NCBI GenBank assembly: GCA_910585645.1
Contig: CAJUFP010000119.1
Coordinates: 1-13,640, forward strand
Reading direction: 5' to 3'
DNA: 13,640 nucleotides
Origin: an uncultured Hungatella sp.
Lineage (GTDB): Bacteria > Bacillota > Clostridia > Lachnospirales > Lachnospiraceae
The position numbers and the translations under genes were made by a program. How positions within the stretch are numbered: the first letter of the stretch is position 1; each line of letters begins with the position of its first letter. The notes under the pieces were generated by a model. It made no database searches. It saw nothing but the letters and a program-made list of their open reading frames with translations, and was not told the origin of the DNA. Below are positions 1 through 5,637 of this stretch, piece after piece.

Positions 1-49
1 GTGGTTCCCGCTTTAAGGGCTCATCGGAATGTTTGGCATATCTGAACCC
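1..49 (-). promoter_or_regulatory. Candidate structured leader RNA (partial, runs off window)
   Basis: On the minus strand GGGTTCA (49-43) can pair with TGAGCCC (23-17), a 7-bp stem with one G-U pair. The plus-strand version would have a C-A mismatch, which favours a minus-strand RNA. The stem is followed by GCGGGAACCAC (11-1). The order GCCAAACATTCCG, short hairpin, GCGGGAACCAC loosely recalls the 5' part of c-di-AMP (ydaO/yuaA) riboswitches, but only from memory and without the rest of the element. It lies downstream of recX, so it would lead a gene outside the window. No U-tract follows, so it is not a terminator for recX. I see no convincing promoter or coding frame in 50-161. Confidence 0.25.
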
Positions 50-161
50 GGACAGAACCATCCTTCCCTTCTCTGACTGGCTTCACGACTACACTCGCCC
101 CTTTGCTCACTCAACAATACACCAATTTCAGGTCCCCATGAATCCCAGCTGTCCTATCCTA

Positions 162-773
162 TCAAAAATCGCCCTCCAGGCCTCCCTCCATCACTCTGTA
201 TATGGCGTCATAGGAAAATCCTTTTCTGGCCAGAGCTGCCGTCAGCTTCGCCCGCTCTTTTGGCTGCGCAGTATCTTTCTCATAGCCCCGCTTCCGCAAA
301 AATCTGCAGATCTGCTCATCCTCAGACACCTGGCACTCCTCCATCAGAAGATCGATCGCCTCTCTGCCAATCCCCTTGTTCCTCAACTCAAATTCCAGCT
401 GTTTCCTGCTCCTTCTGTCCCCGTACACGCGGATATAGTTCCGTCCATAGTTCTCATCATCCACAAACCCGTATCTTTTCAAAAAATCCACCGCGTAGTC
501 AATGGCCTCCTGGGGATAATACCCGTCCTTTAATTTGCGGCGGATCTCCAGCTCCGTCCTGTCCCGGGATTTTAAAAGGTACAGCGTTCTCTCCTTGGCC
601 CTTTTAAAAAGCACTTTCTCCAGGATCTCCCGGTAAACCTCCCTGGTGAGCTCTCCGCCTTCTTTTATCTTGTAAGTCCTTATCTCCCCCTGATAAAGAG
701 CGAAAGCAAAGTCCTCGTCCGTGAGAACTTTGCTTCTCCTCTTATCCAGGGGAGTCACGGATATGATCTGCAT
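162..773 (-). CDS. recX: Regulatory protein RecX
   Basis: RecX binds RecA filaments and modulates, usually inhibits, RecA recombinase and coprotease activity in the cytoplasm. The 203-residue protein is within the family's usual range. It shows the expected all-helical tandem repeats: an RDRTELEIRRKL segment near residue 70, then YAVDFLKRYGFVDDENYGRNYI, then RSRKQLEFELRNKGI, and a third repeat near the C-terminus (RKGFSYDAIYRVM). The start ATG at 773 has GGGGAGG five to six bases upstream. The gene begins 19 bp after the recA stop, the standard recA-recX arrangement, and has no promoter of its own that I can see, so it should be co-transcribed with recA. The first 60 residues are less conserved but contain no break. 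Confidence 0.96.
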   Translation of the reverse strand: MQIISVTPLDKRRSKVLTDEDFAFALYQGEIRTYKIKEGGELTREVYREILEKVLFKRAKERTLYLLKSRDRTELEIRRKLKDGYYPQEAIDYAVDFLKRYGFVDDENYGRNYIRVYGDRRSRKQLEFELRNKGIGREAIDLLMEECQVSEDEQICRFLRKRGYEKDTAQPKERAKLTAALARKGFSYDAIYRVMEGGLEGDF

Positions 774-785
774 CCTGTCCTCCCC

Positions 786-809
786 AGCCGGCTTAATTCT
801 CAGCCGGCT
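786..809 (-). promoter_or_regulatory. Hairpin across the recA stop codon, next to the recX ribosome binding site
   Basis: Two copies of the self-complementary octamer AGCCGGCT (786-793 and 802-809) are separated by 8 bases and can form an 8-bp GC-rich stem. The recA stop codon (793-795) lies at the edge of the stem and loop, and the recX Shine-Dalgarno (GGGGAGG, 779-785) begins immediately after the hairpin on the minus strand. There is no U-tract, so this is not a standard terminator. It could lower recX translation or affect recA-recX mRNA decay. In E. coli a recA-recX hairpin attenuates recX, but that one is a true terminator. Confidence 0.55.
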
Positions 810-1971
810 CTTCCTCCTCCTCTTTCACGATCTCCGGTTCCAGGGCCGGCTCCGAGGCTGCGCCGGCCGCTGCAGCCTTTCCGCCTCTGGCCGGGGTTTT
901 GTCCCCCTTGGCCCCTCTCCCGGTCTTCAATGCCGGCTCCTTAGGCTCTGACGCCTCCCCGTCTCCTGCCTCCGAGGATTTGAGACCGTAAATGCCCCGT
1001 ACCTTATCTTCCACCTCCTGGCAGGCCTCCGGGTTATCCCTGAGATAGATCTTGGCGTTCTCCCGCCCCTGGCCGATCTTTTTCCCCTGATAGGCGTACC
1101 AGGCGCCGCTTTTCTCGATGATATTCTCCTTTACCGCCAGATCCAGGATATCGCCCTCTTTGGAAATACCCTTGCCGAACATAATGTCAAACTCCGCCTC
1201 CTTAAAAGGAGGCGCGATCTTGTTCTTAACCACCTTCACCTTGACGCGGTTTCCGATCATGTCTCCGCCCACTTTCAGAGTCTCCGCTTTTCTGACCTCC
1301 ATGCGGACCGACGCGTAGAATTTCAGAGCCCGGCCTCCGGTGGTCGTCTCCGGATTGCCGAACATCACGCCGATCTTCTCGCGCACCTGATTGATAAAGA
1401 TGACGCTGCAGTTGTACTTGTTGATAATGCCGGTCAGCTTTCTTAAGGCCTGGGACATGAGCCTTGCCTGCAGGCCCATGTGGGAATCCCCCATCTCCCC
1501 CTCGATCTCCGCCTTGGGAACCAGGGCTGCCACAGAGTCCACGATGACAATATCCACAGCCCCGGAGCGAACCATGGTCTCCGTGATCTCCAGAGCCTGC
1601 TCCCCGTTATCCGGCTGGGAGATGTAAAGATTATCAATATCCACGCCAATGTTCTTGGCGTAAACCGGGTCAAGGGCGTGCTCCGCGTCGATAAAACCGG
1701 CGATACCGCCTCTCTTTTGAACCTCCGCCACCATATGAAGGGCCACTGTGGTCTTACCGCTGGACTCGGGACCGTACACCTCTATGATACGCCCCTTGGG
1801 GATGCCGCCCAGCCCCAGGGCGATATCCAGGCTTAAAGAGCCTGTAGGCACGGTCTCAATGTTCATATTAGCCCCGGAATCCCCCAGTTTCATGACGGAA
1901 CCCTTGCCGTAAGCTTTCTCTATCTGTGTCAGGGCGCCCTCCAGCGCTTTCATCTTCTCTTCTCTGTTCAT
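793..1971 (-). CDS. recA: Recombinase RecA
   Basis: RecA is the ATP-dependent DNA strand-exchange protein of homologous repair and the coprotease that triggers LexA cleavage. The 392-residue product is complete. Walker A is GPESSGKTT (67-75); Walker B is the IVIVDSVAAL strand (141-150); loop L1 carries EGEMGDSHMGLQARLMSQALRKL (157-179); NQVREKIGVMFGNPETTTGG (194-213) covers motif C and loop L2. The C-terminal domain runs to about residue 330. It is followed by a long low-complexity tail (331-392) with an Ala/Lys/Gly-rich part and a final acidic EEEEEPAEN, longer than in many RecA proteins. The ATG start has AAGGGGAAGG upstream. It is transcribed from an SOS-type promoter just upstream and co-transcribed with recX. 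Confidence 0.99.
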   Translation of the reverse strand: MNREEKMKALEGALTQIEKAYGKGSVMKLGDSGANMNIETVPTGSLSLDIALGLGGIPKGRIIEVYGPESSGKTTVALHMVAEVQKRGGIAGFIDAEHALDPVYAKNIGVDIDNLYISQPDNGEQALEITETMVRSGAVDIVIVDSVAALVPKAEIEGEMGDSHMGLQARLMSQALRKLTGIINKYNCSVIFINQVREKIGVMFGNPETTTGGRALKFYASVRMEVRKAETLKVGGDMIGNRVKVKVVKNKIAPPFKEAEFDIMFGKGISKEGDILDLAVKENIIEKSGAWYAYQGKKIGQGRENAKIYLRDNPEACQEVEDKVRGIYGLKSSEAGDGEASEPKEPALKTGRGAKGDKTPARGGKAAAAGAASEPALEPEIVKEEEEEPAEN

Positions 1972-1992
1972 ATGTCCTTCCCCTTCTCAATT

Positions 1993-2006
1993 CGAACAAA
2001 TGTTCT
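1993..2006 (-). promoter_or_regulatory. LexA (SOS) box at recA
   Basis: CGAACAAATGTTCT is an imperfect palindrome matching the Gram-positive LexA consensus CGAAC-N4-GTTCG except at the last base. It sits directly downstream of the recA -10 element, at about +1 to +14 of the predicted transcript, where bound LexA would block the polymerase. This predicts DNA-damage induction of recA-recX. Confidence 0.88.
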
Positions 2007-2013
2007 TTTTAAT

Positions 2014-2042
2014 ATCATAATATAACAATGGCCAAATGTCAA
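2014..2042 (-). promoter_or_regulatory. recA proximal sigma-A promoter
   Basis: On the minus strand there is a perfect -35 TTGACA (2042-2037), a 17-bp spacer and -10 TATGAT (2019-2014, five of six matches). The predicted transcription start is near 2007, right at the LexA box, giving a leader of about 35 bases before the recA ATG. Confidence 0.88.
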
Positions 2043-2204
2043 CCACTGATCCAACTTTTTCACATTTATTTTTCCGCCCCCAAAGGCATCCCCTCCTCTC
2101 CGCCTGCTTACTCCATTCTGTCTGAAACCGCGGACGATCTGCCGCAGGAATCCCAAGAAACTCCCGACTTCTGAAAAGAAGAAACCTTTTCGAAGACTAA
2201 TCTT

Positions 2205-2233
2205 AGTATAGTTCAAGTTGTCCTATCCGTCAA
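2205..2233 (-). promoter_or_regulatory. Second, distal promoter upstream of recA
   Basis: On the minus strand TTGACG (2233-2228), a 17-bp spacer and TATACT (2210-2205) form a good sigma-A promoter. Its start near 2198 would give a leader of about 225 bases reaching recA. The stretch 2043-2204 between the two promoters holds no convincing gene; a small hairpin CTTCT-TTTC-AGAAG lies near 2170. The promoter may give LexA-insensitive starts at distance, but elongation would still meet the LexA box. Confidence 0.55.
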
Positions 2234-2252
2234 CACCATTTTACAGCTCACA

Positions 2253-2288
2253 GGGCGGAAAACAGCCCCTTTTTTGCTGTTTCCGCCC
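2253..2288 (-). terminator. Hairpin after tyrS, probable terminator
   Basis: Immediately 3' of the tyrS stop, GGGCGGAAACAGC pairs with GCTGTTTTCCGCCC (13 bp with one bulged T). No clean U-tract follows on the minus strand (TGTGAGCTGTAAAA), so termination may be weak, or the hairpin may mainly protect the mRNA 3' end. Confidence 0.5.
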
Positions 2289-2294
2289 TTCTTC

Positions 2295-3521
2295 CTACAG
2301 AGTCACTTTCATGAAATTTTTCTTTCCTCTCTTCACGATCATCCCGTCTCCCTGGAATTCTTCTTTGCCGAAGGTCTTCTTAATATCCTTCATCTGCTCT
2401 CCATTGACGGAAACGCCGCCCTGCTCCACATTCCGCCTGGCCTCTGCCCGGGACGGAGCCAGACCGGATCTGTGGAGAACTGCCAGAATATCGATCAAAC
2501 CGTTCTCATTAAAATCCTCGTCCTTCAGGCGGAAACTGGGCATATTTTCCAGGCTGCCCTGTCCTTTAAACAGAGCCTGTGAAGCTTCCTTCGCTTTCCC
2601 GGCCTCCTCCTGTCCGTGAACCAGCGCGGTCAGTTCAAAAGCCAGGATCTCCTTGGCAGTATTTAGCTGGCTGCCCTCCCATTTGTCCATGGCGTCGATC
2701 TCCTCCAGAGGCAGGAACGTCAGCATCCGCAGACATTTGAGCACATCATCATCCGCCACATTTCTCCAATACTGGTAAAACTCAAAGGGGGAAGTCTTGT
2801 TGGGGTCAAGCCACACAGCCCCTGACTGGGTCTTGCCCATCTTCTTGCCCTCGGAATTTAACAGCAGGGTAATGGTCATGGCATAGGCGTCCTTGCCCAG
2901 CTTCCGGCGTATGAGCTCCGTGCCCCCCAGCATGTTGGACCACTGATCATCGCCTCCAAACTGCATATTGCAGCCATATCTCTTAAACAGCTCATAGAAA
3001 TCGTAGCTCTGCATGATCATGTAATTAAATTCCAGAAAGCTCAGCCCTTTTTCCATCCGCTGTTTATAGCACTCTGCCCGAAGCATATTGTTAACGGAAA
3101 AGCAGGATCCCACCTCCCGCAGAAGCTCCACGTAATTTAGATCCAAAAGCCAGTCCGCGTTGTTCACCATCATTGCCTTTCCCTCGGAAAAATCAATGAA
3201 TTTGCTCATCTGCTCCTTAAAACAGTCGCAATTGTGCTGAATCGTCTCCGGAGTCATCATCTGGCGCATATCCGTCCTGCCGGAAGGATCTCCCACCATC
3301 CCGGTTCCTCCCCCGATCAGGGCGATGGGCTTATTGCCCGCCATCTGAAGCCGTTTCATCAGGCACAGAGCCATAAAATGTCCCACATGCAGGCTGTCCG
3401 CCGTGGGATCAAAGCCAATATAAAACACAGCCTTCCCCTCATTTACCATACTTCTGATCTCATCTTCGTCTGTCACCTGGGCGATCAGGCCTCTGGCAAC
3501 CAGTTCATCATAACATTTCAT
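2295..3521 (-). CDS. tyrS: Tyrosyl-tRNA synthetase
   Basis: This class I aminoacyl-tRNA synthetase charges tRNA-Tyr with tyrosine using ATP. The 408-residue length is normal for bacterial TyrS. The HIGH signature appears as HVGH (45-48), followed by GGGTGMVGDPSGR (70-82). The tyrosine-pocket and ATP region includes YMIMQSYDF (167-175) and QFGGDDQW (187-194). The KMSKS loop is the variant KKMGKT (226-231). A C-terminal S4 RNA-binding domain covers about 343-400. The start ATG has AAAGGAGAG six bases upstream. Expression is controlled by the T-box leader directly upstream, with a UAC specifier that agrees with the enzyme's identity. Confidence 0.98.
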   Translation of the reverse strand: MKCYDELVARGLIAQVTDEDEIRSMVNEGKAVFYIGFDPTADSLHVGHFMALCLMKRLQMAGNKPIALIGGGTGMVGDPSGRTDMRQMMTPETIQHNCDCFKEQMSKFIDFSEGKAMMVNNADWLLDLNYVELLREVGSCFSVNNMLRAECYKQRMEKGLSFLEFNYMIMQSYDFYELFKRYGCNMQFGGDDQWSNMLGGTELIRRKLGKDAYAMTITLLLNSEGKKMGKTQSGAVWLDPNKTSPFEFYQYWRNVADDDVLKCLRMLTFLPLEEIDAMDKWEGSQLNTAKEILAFELTALVHGQEEAGKAKEASQALFKGQGSLENMPSFRLKDEDFNENGLIDILAVLHRSGLAPSRAEARRNVEQGGVSVNGEQMKDIKKTFGKEEFQGDGMIVKRGKKNFMKVTL

Positions 3522-3600
3522 CGTCTTCTCTCCTTTTCCTGAAATTCATTTACCTCTTTCCGGCACATCCCCGGACCGCCCTCTTCGGGTCTGATACAAC

Positions 3601-3632
3601 AAAAAAGCCCCGTCCCTTCAAAAGGACGAGGC
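3601..3632 (-). terminator. T-box regulated intrinsic terminator
   Basis: GCCTCGTCC pairs with GGACGGGGC (9 bp with one G-U), followed on the minus strand by six T residues. Its 5' side lies next to the T-box sequence used in the competing antiterminator. Confidence 0.9.
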
Positions 3633-3924
3633 AACTGTCTCGCTGTACCACCTAATGTTCACAAAAAAGCTTACGCCTTTCTGCCTCTTCGACCACACAT
3701 CCGCAGGCCGCCTCAACCGGCATGCCGCAGAAATATGCTCTAGCACGATAACGTGTGCAGGAATCCGTCACAGCCTACTGGGACTATCCGTTTGGTGTGA
3801 AGCTCAAAGATGTATTCACGTCCGGCTTTCCACGCGCCTCTCATCTCCCGGCTGCTTTCTGTGTGCTGCTGCCCAACGCTACTTGTTCTTGTCATGGCCT
3901 TTGTCGTAAAGTTGTGTGTTGTGT
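3601..3924 (-). ncRNA. T-box leader, tyrosine-specific (UAC specifier)
   Basis: This is the roughly 320-nt leader of tyrS on the minus strand. It has a Stem I region with a specifier in the context GAA-UAC-AUCUUUGAGC; the UAC Tyr codon is at 3814-3812. The conserved T-box bulge AGGUGGUACAGCG is at 3653-3641; its UGGU fits the A-CCA 3' end of tRNA-Tyr. A terminator hairpin (3632-3607) with a U6 tract (3606-3601) completes it. Uncharged tRNA-Tyr should stabilise the antiterminator and let transcription reach tyrS. The leader fills the otherwise gene-free gap between yaaA and tyrS. Confidence 0.93.
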
Positions 3925-3930
3925 AAAGCC

Positions 3931-3959
3931 ATTATAGAGAATCCCCCTTTATTTGTCAA
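3931..3959 (-). promoter_or_regulatory. Consensus promoter of the tyrS T-box leader
   Basis: A perfect TTGACA (3959-3954), 17-bp spacer and perfect TATAAT (3936-3931) on the minus strand. The -35 hexamer contains the yaaA stop codon (TGA, 3958-3956), so the promoter overlaps the end of yaaA. A full-consensus promoter fits a leader controlled mainly by attenuation rather than initiation. Confidence 0.95.
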
Positions 3960-4798
3960 GAGGGATTTTTTCTTTTCCCTTTTACAAATACCAATCGGTC
4001 CTCCTTAGACAGGTCCTCCCGATATCCATACCCCATCTGGTCAAATTCTTTAAGCTCCTCCACATCCTCCACCTGGCGCTGGGCCATGTACCGTACCATA
4101 GCGCCTCTTGCCATCTTGGCCTCCGTGGCTTTTACGCAGACTTTCACTTTCCCGTCCGCCTCCTCCAGCTGGCCAAACACACAGTCCACCAGCCTGGGCG
4201 CCGGGCAGATCCCCTCACCCGCCGTCTCTCCCGCGCCGCGCTTTCTCCCTGACAGCGCCCAGGGCTTTACCGCCTTGCCGTACTCCTCAGAAGCCAGATT
4301 CACGATCACATCCACCCCGTCTGCCAGAACCTGGTATAGACTGTCTCCCCAGTAATCATAAAGGCTTGTGACAATCCTTCCCTCATGCTCCATAGCGATC
4401 CTGGCCTGCATCTCCAGGCGGTAAGGCGTCACTCCGTCAAAAGCCTTTAAAATCCCATAGAAACCAGACAAGATATAGAGGTGGTCTCCAATATAATCCA
4501 GCGCCCTGTTCTCAAAGACTCCCGGAGCCATGCTCTGATACTGAAGCCCCTCATAGGCAAGCACCGCCGGCGTCACAAAGCCCTCCAGATCCATACTCTT
4601 TAACCGCTGCCGGTTCAGATCCGCGATCTTGTCATTGCATTTCCAAATCCTCTGGATCGTCTCCCTGTCAAGGCTCCGGAGATACTTCATCAGCCCCTTG
4701 GTCCGCTCCAAAAACACCGGCCTTCCCGGCTCCACCGGAAACTCCTCCAGACAGTTCATCTTCTTGGCCGGTGAGATCATAATGTGGATCCTGCTCAT
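3956..4798 (-). CDS. yaaA: Peroxide stress protein YaaA (UPF0246/DUF328)
   Basis: The YaaA family in E. coli limits intracellular iron and Fenton damage during peroxide stress and binds DNA; that role is known from the family and not shown here. Family hallmarks are visible: N-terminal ISPAKKM (8-14), YEGLQYQSM (82-90), LYILSGFYGILKAFDGVTPYRLEM (107-130) and VNLASEEYGK (166-175). The protein has 280 residues, somewhat longer than the usual 250-260. Part of the excess is a Gly/Ala/Arg-rich stretch at about 183-198 that looks like a loop insertion. The start ATG at 4798 has TTAGGAG upstream, which overlaps the stop of the preceding zinc-ribbon gene, suggesting translational coupling. Its own stop lies in the tyrS promoter and no terminator separates them. 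Confidence 0.93.
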   Translation of the reverse strand: MSRIHIMISPAKKMNCLEEFPVEPGRPVFLERTKGLMKYLRSLDRETIQRIWKCNDKIADLNRQRLKSMDLEGFVTPAVLAYEGLQYQSMAPGVFENRALDYIGDHLYILSGFYGILKAFDGVTPYRLEMQARIAMEHEGRIVTSLYDYWGDSLYQVLADGVDVIVNLASEEYGKAVKPWALSGRKRGAGETAGEGICPAPRLVDCVFGQLEEADGKVKVCVKATEAKMARGAMVRYMAQRQVEDVEELKEFDQMGYGYREDLSKEDRLVFVKGKRKNPS

Positions 4799-4803
4799 AT
4801 CTC

Positions 4804-5211
4804 CTAACTTCTCCCCATAAAATCATGTCCGCAGCTGCGGCAGTGAACCTGTATCTTTCCATGCCCCCTTGGGATCCGCAGCTTCTGACCGCACTTCGGA
4901 CATTTAAAGATCTTAAACCTTCTGCCCTCTTTCAGCCGGCCGCCGAATTTTCTGATCCGCTCCCCTGCCTGGAAACAGGTATGCAGGTATGTCTGATTTT
5001 CCTGAAATCTTCTGCCCGTATTCCTGGAAAACATCCTCACATAAATAAGGAGCAGGCATATCAGTTCCATCCAGAAAAATGTGGGATTTCTTGTAACTAA
5101 ATGGAGCGCCACAAAAACCAGGATCAATGTGGACAAAAAACGGTTCAATTCATCTGTGCCGTACCGTCCCACCATAAAGCGGCGGAACTTATCTCTTAAA
5201 TGGTTCAACAC
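4804..5211 (-). CDS. Small membrane protein with C-terminal zinc ribbon, unknown function
   Basis: I do not recognise a named family. The 135-residue protein has a basic N-terminus (1-24), two hydrophobic segments at about 25-39 and 46-61 that could form a membrane hairpin, a basic linker (63-100), and a C-terminal zinc ribbon with CPKC (104-107) and CRSC (124-127). The start is GTG at 5211, with AGAAAGGG upstream; the nearby ATG is out of frame and the frame closes upstream with TGA. A promoter lies at 5259-5287. The stop codon TAG (4806-4804) is part of the yaaA ribosome binding site, so the two are an operon. The positively charged ribbon next to a membrane anchor could bind nucleic acid or a protein partner; this is inference only. 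Confidence 0.8.
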   Translation of the reverse strand: MLNHLRDKFRRFMVGRYGTDELNRFLSTLILVFVALHLVTRNPTFFWMELICLLLIYVRMFSRNTGRRFQENQTYLHTCFQAGERIRKFGGRLKEGRRFKIFKCPKCGQKLRIPRGHGKIQVHCRSCGHDFMGRS

Positions 5212-5258
5212 CTCATCCCTTTCTACATCTTTCCCGAGTATTCGTCATTTCTTTTAAG

Positions 5259-5287
5259 AGTATACCCCATATTTCCCCCAAATGCAA
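5259..5287 (-). promoter_or_regulatory. Promoter of the zinc-ribbon protein-yaaA operon
   Basis: On the minus strand TTGCAT (5287-5282), a 17-bp spacer and TATACT (5264-5259). The predicted start near 5252 gives a leader of about 40 bases before the GTG start. Confidence 0.65.
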
Positions 5288-5296
5288 TGCTTTCCA

Positions 5297-5312
5297 CATC
5301 GGGCGCCCGATG
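5297..5312. repeat. 16-bp perfect palindrome
   Basis: CATCGGGCGCCCGATG is identical on both strands. It lies one base from the long hairpin at 5314-5340 and just upstream of the zinc-ribbon operon promoter, so it could be a dimeric-protein site or part of a composite repeat. Confidence 0.7.
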
Positions 5313-5313
5313 C

Positions 5314-5340
5314 TTCTTGTTCCGCAGAGCGGAACAAGAA
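5314..5340. repeat. 12-bp perfect inverted repeat with 3-base loop
   Basis: TTCTTGTTCCGC and GCGGAACAAGAA are separated by AGA. Neither strand has a U-tract directly after the stem, so it is a poor intrinsic terminator. With the neighbouring palindromes it resembles a repetitive extragenic palindromic element. Confidence 0.75.
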
Positions 5341-5349
5341 AAAGACCCC

Positions 5350-5395
5350 AAAACTCTTTGTACCGTTCGCCATGCCGGCGATCTACAAAGGTTTT
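5350..5395. repeat. Nested hairpin between the orphan ORF and the palindrome pair
   Basis: AAAAC-T-CTTTGTA (5350-5362) pairs with TACAAAGGTTTT (5384-5395), 12 bp with one bulge. An inner hairpin TCGCC/GGCGA (5367-5371, 5377-5381) forms within the loop. On the minus strand GGGGTCTTTTTCTT follows, so it may act as a weak terminator for the cysK transcript. Confidence 0.6.
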
Positions 5396-5418
5396 AGAGC
5401 CCTTTTAGTCCCTCAATC

Positions 5419-5622
5419 CTACTCTTCATCAACATCACTAAAATTCAAAACCGTGGTCACAGATTCAACCTTATTTCCGATTTCAATACTCTCAATCTCT
5501 TCAACTGTTATCTCCTCTTCAAATGTATATAACAATCTTCTTCCAGCATCGTCAACATCAAAGCTATATGGAGGGAATCTTTCACTATTCACATTCAAAA
5601 AGATAAAATTTTCGTCAACCAT
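5419..5622 (-). CDS. AT-rich 67-residue acidic orphan ORF after cysK
   Basis: I do not recognise this protein. It is strongly acidic, with YTFEEEITVEEIESIEIGNKVESV in its centre and an FSDVDEE end, no Cys, no membrane segment and no signal peptide. By hand count the region is about 34% GC (68 of 200 bases), far below the flanking genes, which suggests recent acquisition or a remnant. The ATG at 5622 lies 15 bp after the cysK stop and in the same frame; AAGGAAAA upstream is a weak ribosome site at a long spacing. It ends just before the palindrome cluster. It could be a small immunity- or inhibitor-like protein or the residue of a larger lost gene; neither can be shown from sequence. Confidence 0.45.
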   Translation of the reverse strand: MVDENFIFLNVNSERFPPYSFDVDDAGRRLLYTFEEEITVEEIESIEIGNKVESVTTVLNFSDVDEE

Positions 5623-5637
5623 CTTGGGGGTTTTCCT

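Noticed and set aside
1..30. Hammerhead-ribozyme-like core (CCGATGAG ... GGGAAC on the minus strand)
   Set aside because: The invariant CUGAUGA and GAAA positions are violated and no closing stems fit.
33..533. Plus-strand ORF opposite recX
   Set aside because: It is an antisense shadow of recX. The recX frame has clear family motifs and a good ribosome site; this one has neither.
1968..2216. 82-residue minus-strand ORF upstream of and overlapping the recA start
   Set aside because: Its ATG lies upstream of the -10 of the nearest promoter, there is no ribosome site, and it runs through the recA promoter and LexA box. The composition is not protein-like.
3655..3937. Plus-strand ORFs of 84 and 60 residues in the tyrS leader
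   Set aside because: They are antisense to the T-box RNA and Cys/Ser-rich with no ribosome site; the T-box explains the sequence.
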